A stretch of DNA of 19,798 bases from Bacteroidales bacterium UBA5206 (lineage in GTDB: Bacteria; Bacteroidota; Bacteroidia; Bacteroidales; Tenuifilaceae), in contig DHVO01000188.1 of assembly GCA_002412705.1 (NCBI GenBank), forward strand, positions 1-19,798, read 5' to 3'. The notes under the pieces were generated by a model that was not told the origin of the DNA, did not search any database, and saw only the letters and a list, made by a program, of their open reading frames with translations. Each line of letters begins with the position of its first letter. Position 1 is the first letter of the stretch. The position numbers were made by a program, and so were the translations under genes. Below, in pieces: positions 1 through 7,754 of this stretch.

Positions 1-646
1 CGGGTTTGGAAACGGAGATGTTAATTTCCTCGGGCAAATGCATTATCTTTTTTGCCATCTGCCTAATCTTGTCGGGCATGGTGGCCGAGAAGAGCAACGT
101 TTGCCTTTTTGGGGGCAGAAGCGCTACTATGCTCATAATGTCCTCATAAAAACCCATGTCAAGCATACGGTCGGCCTCATCAAGAATGAGGTGCTCAACA
201 CGGTTTAGCTTAACGTAACCCAACTTAATGTGTTGGATAAGGCGTCCTGGTGTGGCAACAATAAACTCAGCTCCATTTTCAATGGAAGTCCGTTGCTGCG
301 ACCAGTCGTTGGAATCGTTCCCTCCGTAAACGGCAATGGAGCTAACTGGCGCAAAGTAGCCAAAGCCTTCCAGCTGCTGGTCTATTTGAATGGCCAGCTC
401 GCGGGTAGGAACAATTATTAGCGTATTAATATAGTTGAGCTTAATGGGCAACGAGGCCAACTTGTTAATAATAGGAAGAAGAAATGCTGCAGTTTTACCT
501 GTTCCTGTTTGTGCGCAGCCAATTAAATCTTTTCCCTCTTGTATTATTGGTATTGCCTTTTCCTGAATGGGTGTGGGTGTAGAAAATCCGATGGCATTTA
601 TGCCATTCATCACATCGGGGTGAAAGTTGAATGAATCGAATGTCAA
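1..646 (-). CDS. DEAD-box ATP-dependent RNA helicase, partial (N-terminal part)
   Basis: This is the amino-terminal RecA-like domain of a DEAD-box RNA helicase, which unwinds or remodels RNA duplexes using ATP in ribosome assembly or RNA turnover. Reading the minus strand gives, in order, a Q motif (GFSTPTPIQ), motif I (AQTGTGKT), Ia (PTRELA), Ib (TPGR), II (DEAD) and III (SAT). The frame then runs off the left edge, so the second RecA domain and any C-terminal tail are missing. I place the start at TTG (644-646), giving MTFDSFNFHPDV, because this keeps the conserved aromatic residue about 17 positions upstream of the Q-motif glutamine. The first in-frame ATG (608-610) would cut that region off. 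The frame stays open upstream without another ATG. The specific paralog (RhlE, CsdA and so on) cannot be told from this part. Confidence 0.93.
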   Translation of the reverse strand, partial: MTFDSFNFHPDVMNGINAIGFSTPTPIQEKAIPIIQEGKDLIGCAQTGTGKTAAFLLPIINKLASLPIKLNYINTLIIVPTRELAIQIDQQLEGFGYFAPVSSIAVYGGNDSNDWSQQRTSIENGAEFIVATPGRLIQHIKLGYVKLNRVEHLILDEADRMLDMGFYEDIMSIVALLPPKRQTLLFSATMPDKIRQMAKKIMHLPEEINISVSKP

Positions 647-966
647 TGTTTGATTCTTGTTAGTTAGCCTTAACTTGTTTATAGCGCCATAGCATTGTGC
701 AATAGATCTTTGGGGCGCACCTGTTGCTGATGTAACATCTGCAAAATTAGCTTTTTAGTTGGAATTTGAATGCCATAAGTTAGCTGTAGTAGCCTTTTTT
801 GATAGAACGCTATTTATTTACCCTTTGAGGCTTACATAACTTGGCTGGTTTGAGCATGATTTTGAGTATTGTTAGCCATTGGAATTATTAGGTAGTTGTT
901 ATCCTGCTACTTTTCATATACTTGCTCCCTTTTACTACCTTTGTCCATTCTATAATATTACAAGTA
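647..966. other. Divergent intergenic region between helicase and HAD phosphatase genes
   Basis: About 320 bases separate two divergent genes. It holds the candidate minus-strand -7 box at 742-749. I see no exact TAnnTTTG box for the rightward gene, no hairpin and no RNA gene. Reading through from a TTG at 922 would extend the HAD protein by 15 residues, but that extension is not like the family and is treated as non-coding. Confidence 0.5.
742..749 (-). promoter_or_regulatory. Candidate -7 box (TAATTTTG) for the DEAD-box helicase gene
   Basis: The minus strand reads TAATTTTG, an exact match to the Bacteroidota sigma-ABfr -7 consensus TAnnTTTG, about 95 bases before the helicase TTG start. 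No TTTG box sits at the usual 19-21 base spacing, so the call rests on the -7 element and position only. Confidence 0.4.
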
Positions 967-1686
967 ATGAGTTTTTCACTTTTTGGTTTGGGTCGAAAGA
1001 GGTACAAGCATGTATTTTTCGACCTAGACAGAACGCTTTGGGATTTTGAGCAGAACATGGTTGAAACCCTTCGCGATATATTCCGTGAGCACAGTTTGGA
1101 TAGGGCAATACCTTCCTTCGATAGCTTTTTAGAAACCTTTACAACGCATAACGAGCGTATGTGGGAGGAGTATCGTCGTGGGAACCTACGAAAGGAGATA
1201 CTCCGTTTCAAGCGCTTTGAGCTTACTCTGGCTGAGTATGGCGTAAAGGATATTACGCTTGCAAAAATAATTGGGGACCAGTACATAGAGATGTCTCCGC
1301 TAAAAACAGTGCTGATGCCCTATACCAAGGAGCTGCTTGCCTATTTGCATGGTAAGTATAACCTATACATTATAACCAATGGCTTTAACGAGGTGCAAAT
1401 GGTAAAGCTTATGCGCTCGGGCATTGCCGATTACTTTCAGCGGGTGGTTACCTCAGAGATGGCTGGACACCATAAGCCTAAGGCAGAGGCCTTCGGATAC
1501 TCGCTATCGCAGGCAAACGCTCGTAAAAGCGAGAGCATAATGATTGGCGACGATTTGGAAATTGATATTCTGGGTGCCAGGGATTTTGGCATGGATCAGA
1601 TTTACTATAACCCCAAAGCACTTCCCCATAGCGAGAAGATAACCTACGAGGTAAAATCGTTGCTCGATATTAAGGAGATTCTGTAG
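967..1686 (+). CDS. HAD-superfamily hydrolase, YjjG-type noncanonical pyrimidine nucleotidase
   Basis: A HAD-fold phosphatase of 239 residues, the normal length for the YjjG group, which dephosphorylates pyrimidine nucleoside monophosphates including noncanonical ones. All four HAD motifs are visible: motif I DLDRT (19-23, nucleophile D19, acid/base D21), motif II TNG (137-139), the motif III lysine in HHKP (K170), and motif IV GDD with a following D (194-200). The helical cap lies between motifs I and II (about 24-110). I chose ATG at 967 (MSFSLFGLGRKRYKHVFFD) rather than the in-frame TTG at 922. The radical SAM gene follows 51 bases downstream on the same strand, so they may be co-transcribed. 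The cytoplasmic nucleotidase assignment is by resemblance; the exact substrate is inference. Confidence 0.88.
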   Translation: MSFSLFGLGRKRYKHVFFDLDRTLWDFEQNMVETLRDIFREHSLDRAIPSFDSFLETFTTHNERMWEEYRRGNLRKEILRFKRFELTLAEYGVKDITLAKIIGDQYIEMSPLKTVLMPYTKELLAYLHGKYNLYIITNGFNEVQMVKLMRSGIADYFQRVVTSEMAGHHKPKAEAFGYSLSQANARKSESIMIGDDLEIDILGARDFGMDQIYYNPKALPHSEKITYEVKSLLDIKEIL

Positions 1687-1737
1687 CGCATGCAGCTACT
1701 TTACAGACGTATAATAAAATAAAAGAATTAGGTATTA

Positions 1738-3042
1738 ATGAAACATCCACATAAAGTCCCCTATTTGGTTTGTAGCGACGAGGAGGGTAACCTTTTCGAA
1801 GATGAGTCGCTACAGGTAGCTGCACGCGTTGGCAATAGCATTATTGCCCTTAAGCCAACCGATTTTATAGAGCTTCCCTTTGGTAGCGATATGTTTAACC
1901 TGCCTGGCCGTATTCCGCTTGGCATAGATCCATTAACGGGCGAGGTTAAGCAGAGCGATATGGGTTATGCCTCGGCTGCGTTTGTTGCACCAGCACATAC
2001 GCAAACCCATTTGGCTGCTTGGGTAACAGAACCTGGCGCACCCACACTACCGCTTTACGCCTACACAGCGCTTGGCTGGCTCGATGGTAAGTTCTACACC
2101 ACTGCCGTGAGGGTTGACCCCGATAGGCGACAGGATTGCGACCAGTTTAACCAAAATGCGGTGGAACGTAGCGCTAAGCGAGAGCTTAAGGCAAATAAAA
2201 CCAACCGATTGCTGGAGCATATTGCTCATTGCGCCACGGTGTACATTTGTCCTGCTGCGCGCAACTACTTTTTAAACCGATGGGAGGCACCGCTACCAAC
2301 ATCGCCAACATGTAACTCGCAGTGCTTGGGATGTATATCGTACCAACCAAAGGAGCACCCAATAACATCAACCCAAAATCGTATAACCTTTGTACCCACT
2401 CCAGAGGAAATAGCTGAAATTGCAACGGGTCATTTTGCCATTGCGCCCAACCCTATTGTTAGCTTTGGGCAGGGGTGCGAGGGCGAACCCATACTACAGT
2501 GGAAAACCATTAAGGAGTCTATTATCCTAATGCGTAAGGCCACCACAAAGGGTGTAATAAACCTCAATAGCAACGCTAGCTTACCCAATGCTGTTGATGA
2601 GCTTTGCAAGGCGGGGCTCGATAGCCTAAGGGTTAGCATGAATAGCGCTCGCGAACCACTTTACAACGCCTACTATAAACCCCGTAACTACACCTTCTCC
2701 GATGTAAAGGAGAGTATGCGTATTGCTCGTAGAAATGGTATTTGGGTTTCCATAAACTACTTTGTATTTCCTGGTATTACTGATACCGAGGCTGAGTTTG
2801 ATGCGCTTTGCAACCTGATATCGGATTGCAAGATAAACATGATACAGTGGCGTAACTTCAATATCGACCCAGAGTGGTTTTTCCATAATGTTGAGGTTCC
2901 TAACGGAGGTAGTGCAATGGGGGTAAAGGTGTTTATGGATAGAATTAGGCAAAAGTTCCCCCATATGTACCATGGATACTTTAATCCTGGGAGGGAAATT
3001 ATTGAGGAGTATTTACCCTTAGTTAAGTCACTGGACGCTTAG
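1738..3042 (+). CDS. Radical SAM enzyme of unknown substrate
   Basis: A 434-residue radical SAM protein. The cluster-binding motif CX3CX2C (CNSQCLGC, C192/C196/C199) lies unusually far in, behind a ~190-residue N-terminal domain that itself carries C134, C165 and C171 (the last two within HCATVYIC). The sequence GQGCEGEP (244-251) follows the cluster as the GGEP-like SAM-binding motif with an extra cysteine (C247). The remaining barrel shows LDSLRVSMNS and the segment YFVFPGITDTEAE, typical of the later strands. There is no C-terminal SPASM-like cysteine cluster, and no partner peptide or cofactor gene nearby. The only same-strand neighbour is the HAD phosphatase. I recognise the superfamily but not a characterised subfamily, so the reaction is unknown. 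Confidence 0.85.
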   Translation: MKHPHKVPYLVCSDEEGNLFEDESLQVAARVGNSIIALKPTDFIELPFGSDMFNLPGRIPLGIDPLTGEVKQSDMGYASAAFVAPAHTQTHLAAWVTEPGAPTLPLYAYTALGWLDGKFYTTAVRVDPDRRQDCDQFNQNAVERSAKRELKANKTNRLLEHIAHCATVYICPAARNYFLNRWEAPLPTSPTCNSQCLGCISYQPKEHPITSTQNRITFVPTPEEIAEIATGHFAIAPNPIVSFGQGCEGEPILQWKTIKESIILMRKATTKGVINLNSNASLPNAVDELCKAGLDSLRVSMNSAREPLYNAYYKPRNYTFSDVKESMRIARRNGIWVSINYFVFPGITDTEAEFDALCNLISDCKINMIQWRNFNIDPEWFFHNVEVPNGGSAMGVKVFMDRIRQKFPHMYHGYFNPGREIIEEYLPLVKSLDA

Positions 3043-3330
3043 AAACCATATTGTTAGGAACTGTATGGCTATTTAATTTTTGTTATTTTATTTCTTGAGC
3101 TAAGCTTTTGTTGGCAAGTAAAGTTTAAGTCGGTAGCAAATGTGTTGCATTAGCGCCACAGTTTGTTGGTGTTTTATGCATATAATTTGGGTTAAGTATA
3201 GCATTATTCCCTGTTTTAAATGTTGGCTTGCTTTTTGAATTACATGCTGTGCTTAGCGTTAACAACTTTTTGAGATCTAATTGGTGGATGCCGAAAAACC
3301 ATACGAGTAGGCATAATAAAAATTCTGGAA

Positions 3331-3960
3331 ATGAAGTTCATTAAGCTATTTTTTGCTTCGGCTCTTTTGCTATTTATGGCAGGTGCCGCAAATGCTCAAA
3401 TTTTTGTAGGAGGGAGTTTTAACTTTTCCTCTACAATGCCTAAAACTACTGTAGGCTCAACAACTACCGATGGAGTTCGTTATACAAATTTCACTTTAGC
3501 TCCAAGTGTTGGCTACTTTATGAGCGATAAAATTGCTGTAGGTGCTAGCGTTACATACAATTTGGATAGAACCAGAGAGGATGATGGTACCGAGACCATT
3601 GAGAGTAGAAATGTTTTTGGAATTGCTCCCTTTGCTCGTTACTATGCATTTCAAATTGGTAATGTATCGGTATTTGCACAAGGAACACTAAGCCTTGGCT
3701 TTGGTTCTGAAAACGAAAAGGTTGATGGTACTAAAACCGATGGACCATCAATTTTCACCTTTGGTCTTAATGTGGCTCCAGCTATTTCTTATGATTTAGG
3801 AGATAAGCTAACCCTTGAGGCTCGTTTGGGTGGGCTATACTTTAATCACTACAAGGAGTCCGATGAGGTTGCTGGTACCGATGTTTCGGTTGCTACAAAC
3901 TCCTGGGGACTTAATGCAAGTTTATCAAGTATCTCTTTTGGCTTAATCTACAAACTGTAA
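3331..3960 (+). CDS. Small outer-membrane beta-barrel protein (OmpX/porin-family fold)
   Basis: A 209-residue exported protein. The N-terminus is a clean signal peptide (MKFIKLFFASALLLFMAGAANA, cleavage likely before QIFVGG at about 22/23). The mature part is alternating hydrophobic/polar beta-strands rich in G, N and aromatics, such as IFVGGSFNFSS and LAPSVGYFMSDKIAVGASVT. It ends in a C-terminal strand ISFGLIYKL with the expected aromatic near the end. This matches the 8-10 stranded outer-membrane barrel family abundant in Bacteroidota. Function cannot be given beyond an outer-membrane protein. It stands alone, 288 bases after the radical SAM gene, and is followed immediately by a strong hairpin terminator. 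Confidence 0.85.
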   Translation: MKFIKLFFASALLLFMAGAANAQIFVGGSFNFSSTMPKTTVGSTTTDGVRYTNFTLAPSVGYFMSDKIAVGASVTYNLDRTREDDGTETIESRNVFGIAPFARYYAFQIGNVSVFAQGTLSLGFGSENEKVDGTKTDGPSIFTFGLNVAPAISYDLGDKLTLEARLGGLYFNHYKESDEVAGTDVSVATNSWGLNASLSSISFGLIYKL

Positions 3961-3978
3961 GCGTAAGGGATTGTAAAT

Positions 3979-4012
3979 AAAAAAGTTCGGAGATAATTCT
4001 CCGAACTTTTTT
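3979..4012. terminator. Bidirectional intrinsic terminator between barrel gene and dnaB
   Basis: A perfect 14-base stem with a 6-base loop: six A plus GTTCGGAG (3979-3992), loop ATAATT, CTCCGAAC plus six T (3999-4012). The A and T tracts make it work in either direction, so it can end the rightward barrel transcript and the leftward dnaB transcript, whose stop codon is about 65 bases away. Confidence 0.9.
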
Positions 4013-4077
4013 GTTTTAATTACTGTAGTATCGCTAGTTATAAGCGTATTATACTATTTATGGTTTGTAGGTTTACT

Positions 4078-5622
4078 CTAAAATGGTACTTCGTTATCAA
4101 AGCTTTGGTTTGGCTTTATGTCAAAGCTAAAATCGTCGTGTCCATTGGTTACGGGCGATTCCTCGCTCATTTTTGAGCGGAAGGTAAGTGACGGAGGGCT
4201 GTCGGCAGCACTTGTTTCACCATAAGGTTGATAATCAACAAAGTCAAGGTCAAGGAAACGAGCCTGTTCGTTGATAAATCGTAGCCTTACATCGCCAACA
4301 GCACCGTTACGGTGCTTAGCCACAATAATTTCGGCAATACCTTGGGTAGAGTTCCCCTCTTCGTCCTCAAGTAATCCGTAGTACTCCGGACGGTGAATGA
4401 ATAGCACCATGTCGGCGTCCTGCTCAATAGCTCCCGATTCACGAAGGTCCGATAGCTGAGGTTTCTTGTTGGTTCGCGATTCAACACCACGGTTTAGCTG
4501 CGAAAGGGCAATAATGGGAACGTTTAGCTCCTTTGCAATGGCCTTTAGCGATCGCGAAATGGTACTTACCTCCTGTTCACGGTTACCCTTGGTTTCTGGG
4601 GGGCCGGTCATAAGCTGGAGGTAGTCGATAATAACAATGCCAATATCGTGCTGAGCCTTTAGGCGGCGACACTTTGCTCTTAGCTCGAAAATGGATAGGG
4701 CAGGGGTGTCGTCAATAAACACTTTGGCCTCGGTAAGGTTCTTAATCTTTACTGTTAGCTGTGCCCACTCGTGCGGGTCGAGCCTTCCAGAGCGAATTTT
4801 CTCCGATGATAGTCCCGATTCACTGGCAATTAAACGGTTAACAAGCTGCACTGCACCCATCTCAAGGGAAAAAACGGCAACAGGCGTTTTGTGGTCGACA
4901 GCCATGTTACGTGCCATGGAGAGCACAAAGGCTGTTTTACCCATCGCGGGTCGGGCGGCAATAATAATAAGGTCGGTTCGCTGCCATCCATTGGTCATGC
5001 GGTCAAGCTCAGTAAAGCCAGCAGGAACACCGCTAAGACCATCCTCACGTTTTCCGGCTTCTTCAATTTGGTGAAGCGCCTCCTTAACAAGGAGGTTAAT
5101 GGGTTGGCTATCGCGCTTAATGTTACCCTCTGCAACCTTAAACAGCTCCATCTCGGAGTAGTCCAAAAGGTCATCAACATCAACGGTATCGTCAAACGCA
5201 CGCGTTTGTATATCGCTCGATACTCTAATTAGCTCCCTTTGGATGTACTTTTGGGCAATAATCTTGGCATGGAACTCAATGTGAGCGGCAGAACCCACAC
5301 GGGATGTTAGCTGGGCAATAAAAACGGGACCGCCTACCTCATCAAGGAGATTTTCTTTGCGTAGCTCCTCGGTAACGGTAAGCATATCAATGGGCTCTAA
5401 CCTCCCTGATAAGTCTAGAATTGCTTTAAATATCTTCTGGTGAGACTCTTTGTAAAAACTTTCAACCTTAAGAATATCTACAATATCTAGCAAGGCATCT
5501 TTTTCTACCATTACTGCACCTAAAACAGCCTCTTCTAAATCAACTGCTTGAGGGGGAACTTTTCCTAGTTCAAGGCTAGCCATCTGGTTTTTTTGCTGCT
5601 TTGATCCTCGTCTTTCTGCCAT
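4078..5622 (-). CDS. dnaB: Replicative DNA helicase DnaB
   Basis: The hexameric 5'-3' helicase of the replication fork, 514 residues, full length. The N-terminal DnaB domain (about 22-125, starting PPQAVDLEEAVLGAVM) is followed by the RecA-like C-terminal domain. Visible are Walker A ARPAMGKTA (223-231), the SLEM catalytic segment (252-255), Walker B VIIDYLQL (330-337), SQLNR (374-378) and the DnaB signature SDLRESGAIEQDAD (391-404). The Ser/Asp-rich tail after about 460 is low complexity, ending NEVPF. There is no intein: the Walker A and later motifs are contiguous. The gene is transcribed alone, convergent with the barrel gene and divergent from gldB. Confidence 0.97.
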   Translation of the reverse strand: MAERRGSKQQKNQMASLELGKVPPQAVDLEEAVLGAVMVEKDALLDIVDILKVESFYKESHQKIFKAILDLSGRLEPIDMLTVTEELRKENLLDEVGGPVFIAQLTSRVGSAAHIEFHAKIIAQKYIQRELIRVSSDIQTRAFDDTVDVDDLLDYSEMELFKVAEGNIKRDSQPINLLVKEALHQIEEAGKREDGLSGVPAGFTELDRMTNGWQRTDLIIIAARPAMGKTAFVLSMARNMAVDHKTPVAVFSLEMGAVQLVNRLIASESGLSSEKIRSGRLDPHEWAQLTVKIKNLTEAKVFIDDTPALSIFELRAKCRRLKAQHDIGIVIIDYLQLMTGPPETKGNREQEVSTISRSLKAIAKELNVPIIALSQLNRGVESRTNKKPQLSDLRESGAIEQDADMVLFIHRPEYYGLLEDEEGNSTQGIAEIIVAKHRNGAVGDVRLRFINEQARFLDLDFVDYQPYGETSAADSPPSLTFRSKMSEESPVTNGHDDFSFDIKPNQSFDNEVPF

Positions 5623-5638
5623 TTAAAAACATTTTTTG

Positions 5639-5646
5639 CAAAGGTA
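5639..5646 (-). promoter_or_regulatory. Candidate -7 box (TACCTTTG) for dnaB
   Basis: The minus strand carries TACCTTTG, an exact TAnnTTTG match, only 16 bases before the dnaB ATG, implying a very short leader. TTG/TTTG stretches exist 24-27 bases further upstream (5671-5677), wider than the usual 19-21. Confidence 0.45.
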
Positions 5647-5744
5647 GCTTTTCGATTTATAATACGCTTGCAACAAAAATGTTTTTAGTGTAATGGTTTT
5701 TTGTTTGGTGCTACAAGCCTGTATAAGCAGGCGTTTGAATCCTA

Positions 5745-5779
5745 TTTGGATGGGTTTGTCGGTTCTATTGCTATATTTG
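5745..5779 (+). promoter_or_regulatory. Candidate promoter for the GldB-like gene
   Basis: TTTG at 5745-5748 and TATATTTG at 5772-5779 match the -33 and -7 elements of Bacteroidota promoters with a 23-base gap, slightly longer than the usual 19-21. The -7 box lies about 74 bases before the ATG at 5854. Confidence 0.45.
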
Positions 5780-5853
5780 TGCCACAGGTTGGGGTGTAAA
5801 ATATTTCGGCCTATTTTACAATCGGGATTGCTTTATTCTAAAAACTTATACCC

Positions 5854-6861
5854 ATGAAACAAATAGTTGTACTTGCAATTGCTGTTGGTGTTTTGTTTGC
5901 GTCGTGCGGGCAGCGGGGCGATAATATTGATTTAAGCAAGTCGTCGCTTTGCGTTGAGGTTAAGCGATTTGACAGTACCCTTTTCTCTATTCCTGTTGAT
6001 AGTTTGGATGTAGCTGTAGCTGGGTTGCAGAGTGAGTACGGTACATTTTTTAATCTGTTTACCGAGGGTGTAATTGGAATTGGTACTCCTGAAAATCAGG
6101 ATTTTGTTCCTCTGCTAAAGAGTTTTGTATCACACAGCATGGTTAGGGAAACGTATGGCGAGGTACAGCGGGTTTTTCCTAATACCAATGAGCTTAACCA
6201 ACAGCTTACCAATGCGTTTAAGCGTTACCAGTACTATTTCCCAGGAGCGTATGTTCCTCAAATTTATGGTTTTGTTTCTGGGTTTAACAATTCCATTGTA
6301 CTAGCCGATAGCTGCATGGGGATTGGGTTTGATAGGTATCTTGGGCGTGAGTCGGTTTACTACCCTCAACTGGGCATTGCGCGGTATCTTATTAATAATA
6401 TGCATCCGAAAAAAATTCCATCCGATTGTATTAGAGCTTGGGCTATAGGGACTTTTGCCTTTAACGACTCTATTAATAACCTTGTTAGCCACATGGTGTA
6501 CGAGGGGATGCTAATGCACTTTACTAAACGGTTGCTACCAGCTGAACCCGATAGCCTAATATTTGGCTTTACTCAGCAGCAAATGGATTGGTGCTACGGC
6601 AATGAGTCGCAAATGTGGACAACACTTGTTGAGCAGAAACTACTTTTCGATACAAATGCTTTTACAATAACTAAGCACATTAAGGAGGCTCCTTTTACCC
6701 ATTCCTTTTCGCAGGATTCGCCCGGTAGAGCAGCTGTTTGGCTTGGCTATAGGATTGTGCAGGCTTACGTAGAGGCCAATCCCGATGTTACCCTTAAGGA
6801 ACTTATGAATATTACCGATTATCAATCGATACTTAACAAGTCAAAGTATAGGCCTAGTTAG
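5854..6861 (+). CDS. gldB: GldB-like gliding-motility-associated lipoprotein
   Basis: A 335-residue lipoprotein. The signal peptide MKQIVVLAIAVGVLFASC ends in a lipobox (LFASC, lipidated C18). The body resembles GldB: an early VKRFDSTLF segment, repeated Y/F-rich helices (KRYQYYFPG), a YLGRESVYYPQLGIARYL segment and the late QDSPGRAAVWLGYRIVQAYVE stretch, which resembles the M75/M78-like helical region of this family. In Flavobacterium johnsoniae GldB is needed for gliding; homologs also occur in non-gliding Bacteroidota, where the role is unclear. No other gld genes are in the window, so motility cannot be inferred. It is a single-gene unit with its own putative promoter, ending 26 bases from the convergent TPR gene. 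Confidence 0.82.
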   Translation: MKQIVVLAIAVGVLFASCGQRGDNIDLSKSSLCVEVKRFDSTLFSIPVDSLDVAVAGLQSEYGTFFNLFTEGVIGIGTPENQDFVPLLKSFVSHSMVRETYGEVQRVFPNTNELNQQLTNAFKRYQYYFPGAYVPQIYGFVSGFNNSIVLADSCMGIGFDRYLGRESVYYPQLGIARYLINNMHPKKIPSDCIRAWAIGTFAFNDSINNLVSHMVYEGMLMHFTKRLLPAEPDSLIFGFTQQQMDWCYGNESQMWTTLVEQKLLFDTNAFTITKHIKEAPFTHSFSQDSPGRAAVWLGYRIVQAYVEANPDVTLKELMNITDYQSILNKSKYRPS

Positions 6862-6887
6862 TTGTTACCTACCACTAGAACTTGAGG

Positions 6888-7754
6888 TTAAAGTTCCAAT
6901 GCCAGCCCTTGCACCTTTTGGTTAAATTTACGTGTGCGGTTATAGTTGGTTTGCTTTAGTAGGTATTCTCCTCTGCGACGACCACCAAAGTAGAACTTTT
7001 CTAGTATAATGGCTCCTCCAGCGTATCCGGTAATGTAGTAACCGTTAAAAATGCCTAGCACACCAAGGCCAAGGGCTGTGGCATTTAGTGTAAAGTTGAA
7101 AGCCCCTTCTAGCGGTTTGCCTGCGTAAGCTATGCCAGCTCCAGGAATAAAGCTAATCCAGAAAAGGGTGTTCTCTTTTTTAAGTTTAGGTCTATTTGCT
7201 TGGGTGTAGAGCTCTTCTAGCGCCAAGGCAAGGCTATCTTTTTGGGAATTACTAAAGTTTGATTTTGTTATTGTACTCCTTAGTATATCTTTTGCGTCGT
7301 CCCATTTTAGCTGCTCATTTAGCGATAAGGCTAAAAGGATATCGTGCTTTGCTGCATAGTGGGCGTTTTGTTGCTCTTTAAGCTGTCGTAGCTCAAATTC
7401 TGTTAGGGTAAAATCTCCATTAAGGTAGTAGCATAGCGCCTTTTCAAAGTGTACAACGCTTCTGGTAGAGTCAGTAAGGAAAAATAGCGGAATACGCTGT
7501 AGGCTTGTTATGGCCTCTGCATATTGCTTTAGCTGCTTAAGGCTTTGCGCCTTTTGTATAAGAGCTTGGTTTTTTAGCTGAGGATTCTGCTCCATAAAGA
7601 AAACCCGCTCGTACTCAATTGCTGCAAGTTTATAGTTTCCAGCAAGGAATAGGCTATCGGCAAAGCTATTAGGCTTATGATTAGTTGAATACGTTACGAA
7701 GGGGAATATGAATATGAAACAGCACCCTGTAATTAATTGTTTTATCAAAGTCAT
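6888..7754 (-). CDS. Exported TPR-like protein with C-terminal PGxGxxYAGK membrane domain (paralog B)
   Basis: 288 residues from the chosen ATG (7752-7754). The N-terminus MTLIKQLITGCCFIFIFPFVTYS is signal-peptide-like. Residues about 30-190 are helical TPR-like repeats (FLAGNYKLAAIEYERVFF, LKQLKQYAEAITSLQRI, LSLNEQLKWDDAKDIL). The C-terminus has FIPGAGIAYAGK (202-213) followed by two hydrophobic segments (about 218-252), like TM2/DUF5683-type small membrane domains. It shares this layout and exact length with the gene just upstream, so the two are probably an old tandem duplication. An in-frame TTG would extend it to 7814, but the extension is not signal-like. Even from 7754 it overlaps the upstream gene by 74 bases. 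Function unknown; last gene of the operon. Confidence 0.75.
   Translation of the reverse strand: MTLIKQLITGCCFIFIFPFVTYSTNHKPNSFADSLFLAGNYKLAAIEYERVFFMEQNPQLKNQALIQKAQSLKQLKQYAEAITSLQRIPLFFLTDSTRSVVHFEKALCYYLNGDFTLTEFELRQLKEQQNAHYAAKHDILLALSLNEQLKWDDAKDILRSTITKSNFSNSQKDSLALALEELYTQANRPKLKKENTLFWISFIPGAGIAYAGKPLEGAFNFTLNATALGLGVLGIFNGYYITGYAGGAIILEKFYFGGRRRGEYLLKQTNYNRTRKFNQKVQGLALEL

Noticed and set aside
922..966. Upstream extension of the HAD protein from a TTG start
   Set aside because: The added 15 residues are hydrophobic but not conserved-looking, and an ATG at 967 gives the normal YjjG-type length.
3043..3330. RNA gene or promoter in the 288-base gap before the barrel gene
   Set aside because: I found no cloverleaf, no strong hairpin and no exact TAnnTTTG box; near matches such as TATAATTTG have wrong spacing.
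4890..4960. Intein or insertion in dnaB
   Set aside because: Walker A, Walker B and later motifs are contiguous and the protein is of ordinary length.
4691..5232. Long rightward open frames inside dnaB
   Set aside because: They lie entirely antisense to intact dnaB motifs and show no recognisable domain; they are shadows of the coding strand.
6868..6900. Terminator between gldB and the convergent TPR gene
   Set aside because: A GAACTT/AAGTTC inverted repeat exists, but it has only six pairs, no T run, and overlaps coding sequence.
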